Positions 1-6,775 of a stretch of DNA of 24,226 nucleotides are shown here, in pieces. Every line of letters starts with the position of its first letter. Positions within the stretch are counted from its first letter, which is position 1. The notes below the pieces were generated by a model. It worked only from the letters and a program-made list of their open reading frames with translations, did no database searches and was not told the DNA's origin. The stretch is from an uncultured Prevotella sp. GTDB taxonomy: Bacteria > Bacteroidota > Bacteroidia > Bacteroidales > Bacteroidaceae. The stretch is from NCBI GenBank assembly GCA_900550035.1, contig URQS01000049.1:1-24226 (forward strand). Reading direction: 5' to 3'. A program made the position numbers and the translations under genes.

Positions 1-34
1 GAACTTATTCGTGAATTATTCATATTTATAAAAT

Positions 35-42
35 TAATTTTG
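35..42 (+). promoter_or_regulatory. putative -7 promoter element of nhaC
   Basis: TAATTTTG fits the Bacteroidota sigma-ABfr -7 consensus TAnnTTTG and lies 24 bases before the ATG at 67. No convincing -33 TTTG is visible upstream. The TTG codon at 40 that could open the same frame lies inside this element, so it would be upstream of the transcript start. That argues for the ATG at 67. Confidence 0.45.
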
Positions 43-66
43 AACAGTTACTTAACAAATACTTAC

Positions 67-1533
67 ATGACAAAACTATCGGATAACAAAGAACACCAAC
101 TTAGAAAACGTCCCTCTGTGGCTATGTCGCTCATGCCGCTCCTTGTGCTTGTAGTCATGCTCACATTCGTAATACGTGCCTTTGGCAGCGACTCGCTTGC
201 CGGTGCGTCGCAGATAGCCCTGCTTGCAGCTTCGGCATTCTGTGTGCTTATAGGTATGTGGAGGCTCAATGTGCCATGGGCGAGCTTCGAGAAAGCCATA
301 GTCAAGAACGTGTCGAGTGTAGCAAGTGCCATAATCATACTGCTGCTTATCGGTGCGCTCAGTGGCGCATGGATGCTGAGCGGAGTGGTGCCCACCTTAA
401 TATATTATGGCATGCACATCATCCATCCCGACATTTTTCTCGTGTCAAGCTGCGTCATCTGTGCTCTGGTGAGTGTGATGACCGGTTCGTCGTGGACTAC
501 CATTGCCACAATAGGCATAGCGCTTATGGGTATCGGACGTGCACAAGGCTTTGCCGACGGATGGATAGCAGGTGCTATTATCTCTGGAGCCTACTTTGGC
601 GACAAGATTTCGCCGCTGTCCGATACCACTACGTTGGCATCCGGCTCGTTGGGCGTTCCGTTGTTCGATCATATACGCTATATGGTCTACACCACAGTGC
701 CGTCGATAGTGATAGCCTTGATAGTGTTTGCTGTGGCAGGACTGCTGTGCGACACCAACACCGCACAGGACATCAGTACATTCGCCTTGGCGCTCAAGAG
801 CCGCTTCTTCATAACACCGTGGCTGCTACTTGTGCCCGTGCTCACGGGCGTGTTGATAGCCAGGCGCGTGCCGCCAATCATCACGCTGTTCCTTTCGTCG
901 CTTATGGCGGTGGTGGCTGCCGTGGTGTTTCAGCCCGATGCGCTGCGCGAGATTGACTCTTCGATGTTCAAGGCGGCTATGCGATGTCTGTACGACAGCA
1001 CGCAGCTCGCCACCGACGATGCCACCCTTGCCGGACTGGTAGGCACACGCGGTATGGCAGGAATGATGGGTACGATATGGCTGATAGTGTGTGCCATGTG
1101 TTTTGGCGGCTGTATGTCGGCAGGCGGAATGGTGGGTGGCATCACCCGACTGTTCATCCATATGGTTCACAGCCGTACGTCGCTCGTTGCGTCGACAGCT
1201 GCATCGGGTGTAATGCTGAACATAGCCATAGCCGACCAGTATCTGTGCATTTTGCTTACGGGCAACATGTTTCGCGACATTTACGACCGTGAGGGCTACG
1301 AACGCAAACTCCTGAGCCGCACAACCGAAGATTCGGTGACGGTGACATCAGTGCTCGTGCCGTGGAATACGTGTGGAATGACGCAGAGTACGGTGCTGGG
1401 TGTGTCCACATGGACCTACTTGCCATACTGTATATTCAACATTCTTTCGCCCATTATGAGTGTCATTGTAGCAGCCACTGGCTATGGCATAGTGCATCGA
1501 AAACCGTCGGCATACAATACAACTGAGGCTTAA
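67..1533 (+). CDS. nhaC: NhaC-type Na+/H+ antiporter
   Basis: A 488-residue inner-membrane protein expected to exchange sodium for protons, serving pH and salt homeostasis. The sequence is a run of hydrophobic segments. It carries the NhaC signature GAYFGDKISPLSDTT in the middle, preceded by TGSSWTTIATIG, and near the C-terminus a polar-lined stretch VPWNTCGMTQSTVLG typical of the family. Length is normal for NhaC. I chose ATG 67 over the upstream TTG at 40 because the TTG falls inside a promoter-like TAATTTTG. It appears monocistronic: the next gene has its own -7 element at 1590. Related NhaC/ArcD-superfamily carriers such as malate/lactate antiporters are the main alternative, but the GDKISPLSDTT motif favours NhaC. 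Confidence 0.9.
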   Translation: MTKLSDNKEHQLRKRPSVAMSLMPLLVLVVMLTFVIRAFGSDSLAGASQIALLAASAFCVLIGMWRLNVPWASFEKAIVKNVSSVASAIIILLLIGALSGAWMLSGVVPTLIYYGMHIIHPDIFLVSSCVICALVSVMTGSSWTTIATIGIALMGIGRAQGFADGWIAGAIISGAYFGDKISPLSDTTTLASGSLGVPLFDHIRYMVYTTVPSIVIALIVFAVAGLLCDTNTAQDISTFALALKSRFFITPWLLLVPVLTGVLIARRVPPIITLFLSSLMAVVAAVVFQPDALREIDSSMFKAAMRCLYDSTQLATDDATLAGLVGTRGMAGMMGTIWLIVCAMCFGGCMSAGGMVGGITRLFIHMVHSRTSLVASTAASGVMLNIAIADQYLCILLTGNMFRDIYDREGYERKLLSRTTEDSVTVTSVLVPWNTCGMTQSTVLGVSTWTYLPYCIFNILSPIMSVIVAATGYGIVHRKPSAYNTTEA

Positions 1534-1589
1534 AAGATAAAAAAACATAACATAAACGCTTGAAATCGTCGTATGTAAAGAATTATTAA

Positions 1590-1597
1590 TAACTTTG
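1590..1597 (+). promoter_or_regulatory. putative -7 promoter element of the DUF2264 gene
   Basis: TAACTTTG matches TAnnTTTG exactly and lies 48 bases before the ATG at 1646. It overlaps the TTG at 1595 that could extend the downstream frame, so the extended start is unlikely. No good -33 element is seen at the expected spacing. Confidence 0.5.
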
Positions 1598-1645
1598 TCC
1601 TATTATACTTTAGACCGAGGTTATACTAAGAAACTTAAAACTACG

Positions 1646-2892
1646 ATGAAGCAACAAATCAAATTGTTCGTTGCCGTATTGATTGCGGTGATGATGGTTG
1701 TGCCTACGATGGCAGCCAAAAAGAAGACTACAACGCCAGAACCCGACCGCAAAGTGTGGGCCGACCTATGCTACAAGATTTCACGCCCGGTGCTTGAGAA
1801 TATGAGCAAGGGCAACTTCCAGAAGGACTTTGTACTGGAACTTAGCCCCAAGTGGGACGGACGCGACCAGCGCGTGGCCTATCTTGAGACATTCGCCCGA
1901 CTCATGGCTGGTATCAGTCCGTGGATAGCTCTGCCCGACGACGGTACGCCCGAGGGCAAGCAGCGCAAGCAGTTGCACGAGTGGGCTATACAGGCATATA
2001 AGAATGCGGTAGACCCTAACAATCCCGACCATATTACTTGGCTCTGTAACGTGGCACAGCCGCTGTGCGATGCCTCGTATCTTGTTGAGAGCTTTATGCG
2101 TGCTCCCGAGGCTACATGGGGACAGCTCGACGAGGTGACAAAGAAGCGCTACATCGACGGACTCAAGAGTCTGCGCACCGTCAGCCCTGCCTACAACAAC
2201 TGGCGCTCTTCCGCTGCATGGTTGAGGCTTTCTTCATGAGCATAGGCGAGGAGTATGACGGATACGTGCTCACCGTAGGATTGAACAAGATGAGCGAGTG
2301 GTATCTGAGCGACGGATGGTACAGCGACGGACCGGAGTTTGCTATGGACTATTACAACTCTTACGTTATGCACCCGATGATGGTTGAGGTAGTAGAGATT
2401 TGCAAGAAGCGCAACTTCCATACACCCGTTTCGCTCGACCTCGCCGTAAAGCGCATGAATAGATTCAACGAGATTCTCGAGCGTTTCATTTCGCCCGAAG
2501 GCGCATACCCAGCTGTAGGTCGTTCGGTGATATACCGTATGGGCGCATTCCAGACACTTGCCATGTCGGCATGGAAGTATGGATTGCCCAAGACACTGAG
2601 CAACGGTTCGGTACGTTCGGCACTGACAGCAGTGATGAAGCGTATGTTTGCCGTCGACGGCAACTTCAACGACAAGGGTTACTTGCAGCTTGGCTTTGCC
2701 GGTCATCAGCCAGGACTTGCCAACTACTACTCAAACAACGGCTCGCTCTACATGACATCGCTCGTGTTCATGCCGCTCGGATTGCCCGCCAATCATCCTT
2801 TCTGGACCGCTCCCGCAGAGCAGTGGACATCGCAGAAGGCATGGAGCGGACAGCAGTTCCCCGAGGATTATCACACCTCACTGCGCAAATAA
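1646..2892 (+). pseudogene. DUF2264 family secreted protein, broken by a -1 frameshift
   Basis: The first part starts with a lipid-free signal peptide (MKQQIKLFVAVLIAVMMV, cleavage near VPTMAA), then reads as the N-terminal half of a DUF2264 (PF10022) protein, with motifs such as RVAYLETFARLMAGISPW. The frame fails right after PAYNNW (TGG 2201-2203), and the family sequence resumes in the next frame at LFRCMVEAFFMSIGEEYDG and continues to the stop at 2892. Adding one T between 2204 and 2205 restores NNWLLF and gives a single 415-codon frame, a plausible family length. DUF2264 proteins are probable alpha/alpha-barrel glycoside-processing enzymes, and from memory some have been linked to GH154 beta-glucuronidases. 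With the sulfatase next door, a role in degrading an acidic or sulfated glycan is likely. It may be a true mutation or a sequencing error. Confidence 0.85.
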
Positions 2893-2907
2893 ACAATGCA
2901 TTCAAGA

Positions 2908-3080
2908 GGAGGATGTCAAAATAGAAGTTAAAGGAAGTTTGGGCTTCGCCCGAAGTTAACAGAAGTCAATGGACGTATGTATAAGTTTCTGAAAACAAAG
3001 CATTCGTCCGTTAACTTCCATCCATCACAGATGGATTAACTTCTTTAAAAATTCCTATAACTCCCATTCTGACAAACTCT
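2908..3080. repeat. MITE-like element, copy A
   Basis: This stretch is a diverged copy, in opposite orientation, of the element at 4807-4981. Shared blocks include AGTTTGGGCTTCGCCCGAAG, the run GTTAACTTCCATCCATC and GATGGATTAACTTCTT. Its ends (GGATGTCAAAAT and ATTCTGACAAACTC) are degraded versions of copy B's terminal repeats. It fills most of the 226-base gap between the DUF2264 gene and the sulfatase, ending 38 bases before the sulfatase ATG. It contains the small hairpin GGGCTTCGCCC. No coding capacity. Confidence 0.75.
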
Positions 3081-3118
3081 CCATTATACTAATAAACTAA
3101 AATAAACATAGAAGAACA

Positions 3119-4678
3119 ATGAAGAAAAGCTATTTGGCAATCTCGCTTCTCGCCCCGCTCGCTGCACAGGCTGCTTACGGAGCCAAGAAGGTGAAGACTA
3201 CTGTTGACCCCAATCGTCCTAACGTCATAATCATCCTTGCCGACGACCTTGGCTATGGCGACCTTGGATGCTACGGAGCCAAGAACGTCAAGACTCCTAA
3301 TGTCGACCGACTCGCAAGTCAGGGCATCCGTTTCACCGACACACATGCTATTGCTGCCACAAGTACACCGTCACGCTACTCTATACTTACGGGCGAATAC
3401 GCATGGCGACGTCCCGATACTGACATAGCACCGGGCGATGCAGGCATGATTATCCGTCCCGAACAGTATACTATGGCTGACATGTTCCGCAGCCAGGGCT
3501 ATCGCACCAGCGCTATAGGCAAGTGGCATCTGGGCATCGGAGCCAAAACCGGCACGCAGGACTGGAACGCTCCGCTGCCGGCATCGCTCTCGGATATAGG
3601 CTTCGACTATCACTACATCATGGCTGCTACAGCCGATCGTGTGCCATGTGTATTCATTGAGAACGGCAATGTAGCCAACTACGACCCCTCGGCACCTATA
3701 CATGTGAGCTACAAGAAGAACTTCCCCGGCGAACCTACAGGCAAGAACAACCCCGAACTGCTGTACAATCTGAAGTCGACACCGGGCTGCGGTCACGACC
3801 AGTCTATCGTCAACGGCATCGGTCGTATAGGATATATGAAGGGCGGCGGTAAGGCTTTGTGGAAGGATGAGGACATTGCCGACTCTATCACATCGCACGC
3901 TATCAACTTCATCAAGGCTAATAAGAACAACCCGTTCTTCATGTACTTCTGCACAAACGACGTGCATGTGCCACGCTTCCCGCATCCACGCTTCCGCGGA
4001 CAGAGCGGTATGGGATTGCGCGGCGACGCTATCGTGCAGTTCGACTGGGCTGTAGGACAGCTCATGGAGACTCTTGACAAGCTCGGTATTGCCGACAATA
4101 CCATCATATTGCTGTCGAGCGACAACGGACCCGTTATCGATGATGGCTATCAGGATCAAGCTGCCGAGCTGCTCAACGGACACAAACCAGCCGGACCGTG
4201 GCGTGGCAACAAGTACAGCGCATACGAAGGCGGCACCGCAGTGCCTATGATTGTACGCTGGCCGGGCAAGGTGAAGGGTGGACAGACATCTGCAACGCTC
4301 ACCTCGCAGATTGACTGGATGGCGTCGTTGGGCAACCTCATCGGTGCACGATTCCCCAAGGGCAGCGCTCCTGACAGCGAAAACCGACTCGGCAACTGGC
4401 TCGGTACAGACAAGACCGACCGTCCGTATGTACTCGAACTGGCTTACAACCGCTGTATGTCGGTGCGCACCAGCGAATGGAAATACATTGAGCCGAGCGA
4501 TGGACCGAAGATTCTCAATTGGGCTCCGGGCATGGAGACAGGTAGCGACCAGCAGCCGCAGCTCTACAATATAAAGAATAATGTGTGGGAGAAGGAGAAT
4601 GTAGTTACACAGCATCCACAACTCGTATACGATATGCAGAACATCCTGCGCAAGGCACGACAGAAGAGTGGCAAGTAA
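3119..4678 (+). CDS. secreted S-type sulfatase (arylsulfatase family S1)
   Basis: A 519-residue exported hydrolase expected to remove sulfate esters from a glycan or small molecule in the periplasm or at the surface. After a signal peptide (MKKSYLAISLLAPLAAQAAYG) come the metal ligands ADDLGYGD (Asp42, Asp43). Next is the formylglycine site S-T-P-S-R at residues 82-86, with Ser82 as the residue to be oxidised, then GKWHLG, and the second metal-binding motif SSDNGP. Because the precursor is serine rather than cysteine, maturation should need the radical-SAM enzyme anSME, which is not in this window. Length is normal for S1 sulfatases. The preceding broken DUF2264 gene suggests a shared polysaccharide locus. 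No TAnnTTTG element was seen just upstream; the gap is mostly a MITE-like repeat. The substrate cannot be read from the sequence. Confidence 0.93.
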   Translation: MKKSYLAISLLAPLAAQAAYGAKKVKTTVDPNRPNVIIILADDLGYGDLGCYGAKNVKTPNVDRLASQGIRFTDTHAIAATSTPSRYSILTGEYAWRRPDTDIAPGDAGMIIRPEQYTMADMFRSQGYRTSAIGKWHLGIGAKTGTQDWNAPLPASLSDIGFDYHYIMAATADRVPCVFIENGNVANYDPSAPIHVSYKKNFPGEPTGKNNPELLYNLKSTPGCGHDQSIVNGIGRIGYMKGGGKALWKDEDIADSITSHAINFIKANKNNPFFMYFCTNDVHVPRFPHPRFRGQSGMGLRGDAIVQFDWAVGQLMETLDKLGIADNTIILLSSDNGPVIDDGYQDQAAELLNGHKPAGPWRGNKYSAYEGGTAVPMIVRWPGKVKGGQTSATLTSQIDWMASLGNLIGARFPKGSAPDSENRLGNWLGTDKTDRPYVLELAYNRCMSVRTSEWKYIEPSDGPKILNWAPGMETGSDQQPQLYNIKNNVWEKENVVTQHPQLVYDMQNILRKARQKSGK

Positions 4679-4806
4679 GAACTTGAATAACACTGCTTGC
4701 TTAGTAGGGGTGTCAAAACTCAAAACAGCACACCACGCATGGGCAGAAGCACATAGAGGGTGTGCAAAAGTCAATTATACGGGCTGAAAGCCCAATAAGC
4801 ACATAG

Positions 4807-4981
4807 GAGGGTGTGTCAAAATAGGAGTTATAGGAAGTTAAGAAGAAGTTAATCCATCTACGATGGATGGAAGTTAACAGACAAATGCTTTATTTTCAGC
4901 AATTTATACATATGTCCGCTAACTTCTGTTAACTTCGGGCGAAGCCCAAACTTCTTTTAACTTCAATTTTGACACACCCTC
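4807..4981. repeat. MITE-like element, copy B
   Basis: A 175-base element bounded by perfect 16-base terminal inverted repeats, GAGGGTGTGTCAAAAT at 4807-4822 and its reverse complement at 4966-4981. The interior matches copy A upstream of the sulfatase in inverted orientation. It has no open frame. No clear target-site duplication is visible. Shorter look-alike ends occur nearby (GGGGTGTCAAAA near 4707 and GAGGGTGTGCAAAA near 4756), which may be remnants of further copies. A non-autonomous transposon mobilised in trans is the likely nature; the mobilising IS family is not identifiable here. Confidence 0.8.
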
Positions 4982-5000
4982 GATGTGGATTGATAAAAAG

Positions 5001-5061
5001 CAAACGCCCTGTAAGGGCAAAAGCGTTAATAATCAATGCTTTTGCCCTTACAGGGCGTTTT
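5001..5061. terminator. 24-bp hairpin in the repeat block, possible bidirectional terminator
   Basis: Arms 5001-5024 and 5038-5061 (ACGCCCTGTAAGGGCAAAAGC and its complement) pair over about 24 bases with a 13-base loop. The flanks are A-rich on the left and TTTTG on the right. It lies between the ends of the convergent sulfatase and gltA genes and could stop transcription from either side. It may equally be just one unit of the palindromic repeat family. Confidence 0.5.
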
Positions 5062-5211
5062 GTTATTTGGGGCACTTTTTCCCCAGGGTGTTGCCCTGGG
5101 CTATGTGCTTCTGCCCCTTCCGGGGCGTGCTGCCTTGAATTTTGTTGCTCTCTGGCTATGTGCTTATTGGGCTTTCAGCCCGTATAATTGTCTTTTGTAA
5201 TGCCATGGGCG

Positions 5212-6543
5212 TTACTCTTCGCCGTTGATAGCCTCAAGAAGCTTCACTGCATCGACATACTGTGCAATGCCTTCAGCCACCATCTTGGCATCGCGCATGG
5301 CGAGAACCACTGTTGAAGGACGGTTGACAACGTCGCCACCGGCAAATACGCCCTGACGTGTGGTCATGCCGTAAGGCTTCTCGCGAGTGATAACGTATCC
5401 GCGCTCGTCAACCTCTATGCCCTTAGTAGTAGACACGATGCGGCTGGCAGGAGCCGAACCAAGAGCCATAAGCACATAGTCGGCCTTCTCGACACGGCGG
5501 TTGCCCTCCTTGTCTTCAATCACTACCTCAGTCATCTTGCCTTCGTCGTTGCTGCGAATCTCCACGATGTTCGACTCCCAGATGAATCCTACGCCTTCCT
5601 TTACGGCATCGTCATATTCCGAACGCAATGCGCTCATCTCGTTGATGGTGCGGCGATAAACCACGTTTACGCTCTCGGCACCCATACGTATGGCTGTACG
5701 AGCAGCGTCCATAGCTGTGTTGCCACAACCGATTACGAAGCAGCGGTCGCCCTTCTCGATAACAACCTCCTTGCGGTCGAGGTTGCCCTCGTTGTAAAGA
5801 CTTACACGGCGCAGGAACCAAATGGCTTGACGTACGCCCTTGATGTCGCCTCCCGGAATCTGAAGCTTCTGCGGACGGCCCGTACCTGTACCCATAAATA
5901 TGGCGTCAAAACCCTGGGCGAAGAGGTCGTCGACGGTATAGTCCTTGCCGATGGTGGTGTTGCAGTGGATGATAACACCCAGTTCTTCCATCTTCTTGAT
6001 TTCGCGGCGTACAATGTCCTTAGGCAGTCGGTATTCAGGAATACCGAACATGAGCACGCCACCCGGTTCCGGCTCCATCTCGAAAATCTCCACATTGAAT
6101 CCCTGACGCGAAAGGTCGCCAGCAATGGTAAGTCCGGCAGGACCCGAACCGATTACAGCCACACGTCCACGTGTCTTAGGCTGCAGTTTTTCGCGAATCA
6201 GTCCCATGTTGCCGTCGAAGTCGGCGAGGAAGCGTTCGAGCTTGCCAACGTGTATGCCCTGGCCCTTCTTGCCGAGCACGCAATGTCCTTCGCACTGCTT
6301 CTCGTGAGGACAAACACGTCCGCACACAGCAGGCAGATTACTCTTTTCGTTAATGATGTGCATGGCATTGCCAAAGTTGCCCATCGACAACTCGTGAATC
6401 CAGTCGGGTATGTCATGGCTTATGGGGCATCCCTTCTTGCACTGTGGTACCTTGCAGTGCAGGCAACGCTTTGCCTCTTCGATAGCCTCGTGCATTGTGT
6501 ATCCCTCGTTAACCTCTTTAAATAACTTCTTGTCCTGTTCCAT
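5212..6543 (-). CDS. gltA: NADPH-dependent glutamate synthase-type flavoprotein GltA
   Basis: A 443-residue cytoplasmic flavoprotein of the glutamate synthase small-subunit/NfnB family, which passes electrons between NAD(P)H and iron-sulfur centres. The N-terminal region carries two four-cysteine sets, Cys27, 30, 35, 39 and Cys74, 78, 84, 88, for [4Fe-4S] clusters. The FAD-binding GSGPAG is at 132-137, followed by GGVLMFGIPEYRLPKD. The NADPH-binding GCGNTAMDAA starts near 272, and the FAD-closing GVFAGGDVVN lies near the C-terminus. Length fits the stand-alone GltA form. Family members often sit next to a ferredoxin-NADP reductase-like partner (NfnS/SudB). None is here: the gene has its own promoter-like element (6606-6613) and ends against the repeat block. 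Whether it makes glutamate or acts in an Nfn-like complex is not decided by sequence. Confidence 0.92.
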   Translation of the reverse strand: MEQDKKLFKEVNEGYTMHEAIEEAKRCLHCKVPQCKKGCPISHDIPDWIHELSMGNFGNAMHIINEKSNLPAVCGRVCPHEKQCEGHCVLGKKGQGIHVGKLERFLADFDGNMGLIREKLQPKTRGRVAVIGSGPAGLTIAGDLSRQGFNVEIFEMEPEPGGVLMFGIPEYRLPKDIVRREIKKMEELGVIIHCNTTIGKDYTVDDLFAQGFDAIFMGTGTGRPQKLQIPGGDIKGVRQAIWFLRRVSLYNEGNLDRKEVVIEKGDRCFVIGCGNTAMDAARTAIRMGAESVNVVYRRTINEMSALRSEYDDAVKEGVGFIWESNIVEIRSNDEGKMTEVVIEDKEGNRRVEKADYVLMALGSAPASRIVSTTKGIEVDERGYVITREKPYGMTTRQGVFAGGDVVNRPSTVVLAMRDAKMVAEGIAQYVDAVKLLEAINGEE

Positions 6544-6605
6544 TTTTTTTGTTAGCTTTTAGTTTTGTTGAATGGCTTTGTTGGGTTTCCAAACATGTTT
6601 AGCTG

Positions 6606-6613
6606 CAAAGTTA
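6606..6613 (-). promoter_or_regulatory. putative -7 promoter element of gltA
   Basis: On the minus strand this reads TAACTTTG, a full match to TAnnTTTG, 63 bases before the gltA ATG. TTTG-like sequence lies about 24 bases upstream on the minus strand (6638-6641), slightly farther than the usual spacing. Confidence 0.5.
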
Positions 6614-6740
6614 TGGCTTTTTTAGTACAAAATGATGCAAAAACGTACACTTGTTCGTACATTTTATGAATATAGGGATATATATAAGTTAAATATGTTA
6701 AAACCGAAGCTGTCGCACGCATATACATTATTATTTTAAG

Positions 6741-6748
6741 TAATTTTG
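6741..6748 (+). promoter_or_regulatory. putative -7 promoter element of the GH31 gene
   Basis: TAATTTTG matches TAnnTTTG and lies 27 bases before the ATG at 6776, divergent from the gltA promoter. No clear -33 TTTG precedes it. Confidence 0.45.
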
Positions 6749-6775
6749 TAAATCTGACATCACTAAAACAATAAT

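Larger units (their letters stand above)
4741..5197. repeat. nested inverted-repeat and hairpin block
   Basis: This is the core of a 533-base gene-free gap. A 42-base arm at 4765-4806 is repeated inverted at 5156-5197 with one mismatch (CAAAAG..CACATAG). A further 16-base arm GGGCAGAAGCACATAG at 4741-4756 is perfectly inverted at 5101-5116. Inside are short palindromes: GGGCTGAAAGCCC (4781-4793), CCCAGGGTGTTGCCCTGGG (5082-5100), GCCCCTTCCGGGGC (5113-5126) and GGGCTTTCAGCCC (5169-5181). The MITE-like copy B begins at the very base after the left 42-base arm. The layout resembles clustered extragenic palindromes. No protein-coding signal supports the open frame at 4969-5187. Confidence 0.8.

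Noticed and set aside
40..66. TTG start extending NhaC by nine residues
   Set aside because: The TTG is the end of a TAATTTTG -7 element, so it should not be transcribed; ATG 67 begins a normal NhaC N-terminus.
1595..1645. TTG start extending the DUF2264 protein by 17 residues
   Set aside because: It overlaps the TAACTTTG promoter element, and the signal peptide begins properly at ATG 1646.
3371..4774. 467-codon minus-strand open frame opposite the sulfatase
   Set aside because: Antisense shadow of a well-supported sulfatase with catalytic motifs; its translation has no recognisable domain and is caused by codon bias.
4969..5187. 72-codon plus-strand open frame in the repeat block
   Set aside because: It is made entirely of palindromic repeat units (GCCCTGTAAGGGC, CCCAGGG..CCCTGGG, GCCCCTTCCGGGGC) and has no start context; the protein is a translation of repeats.
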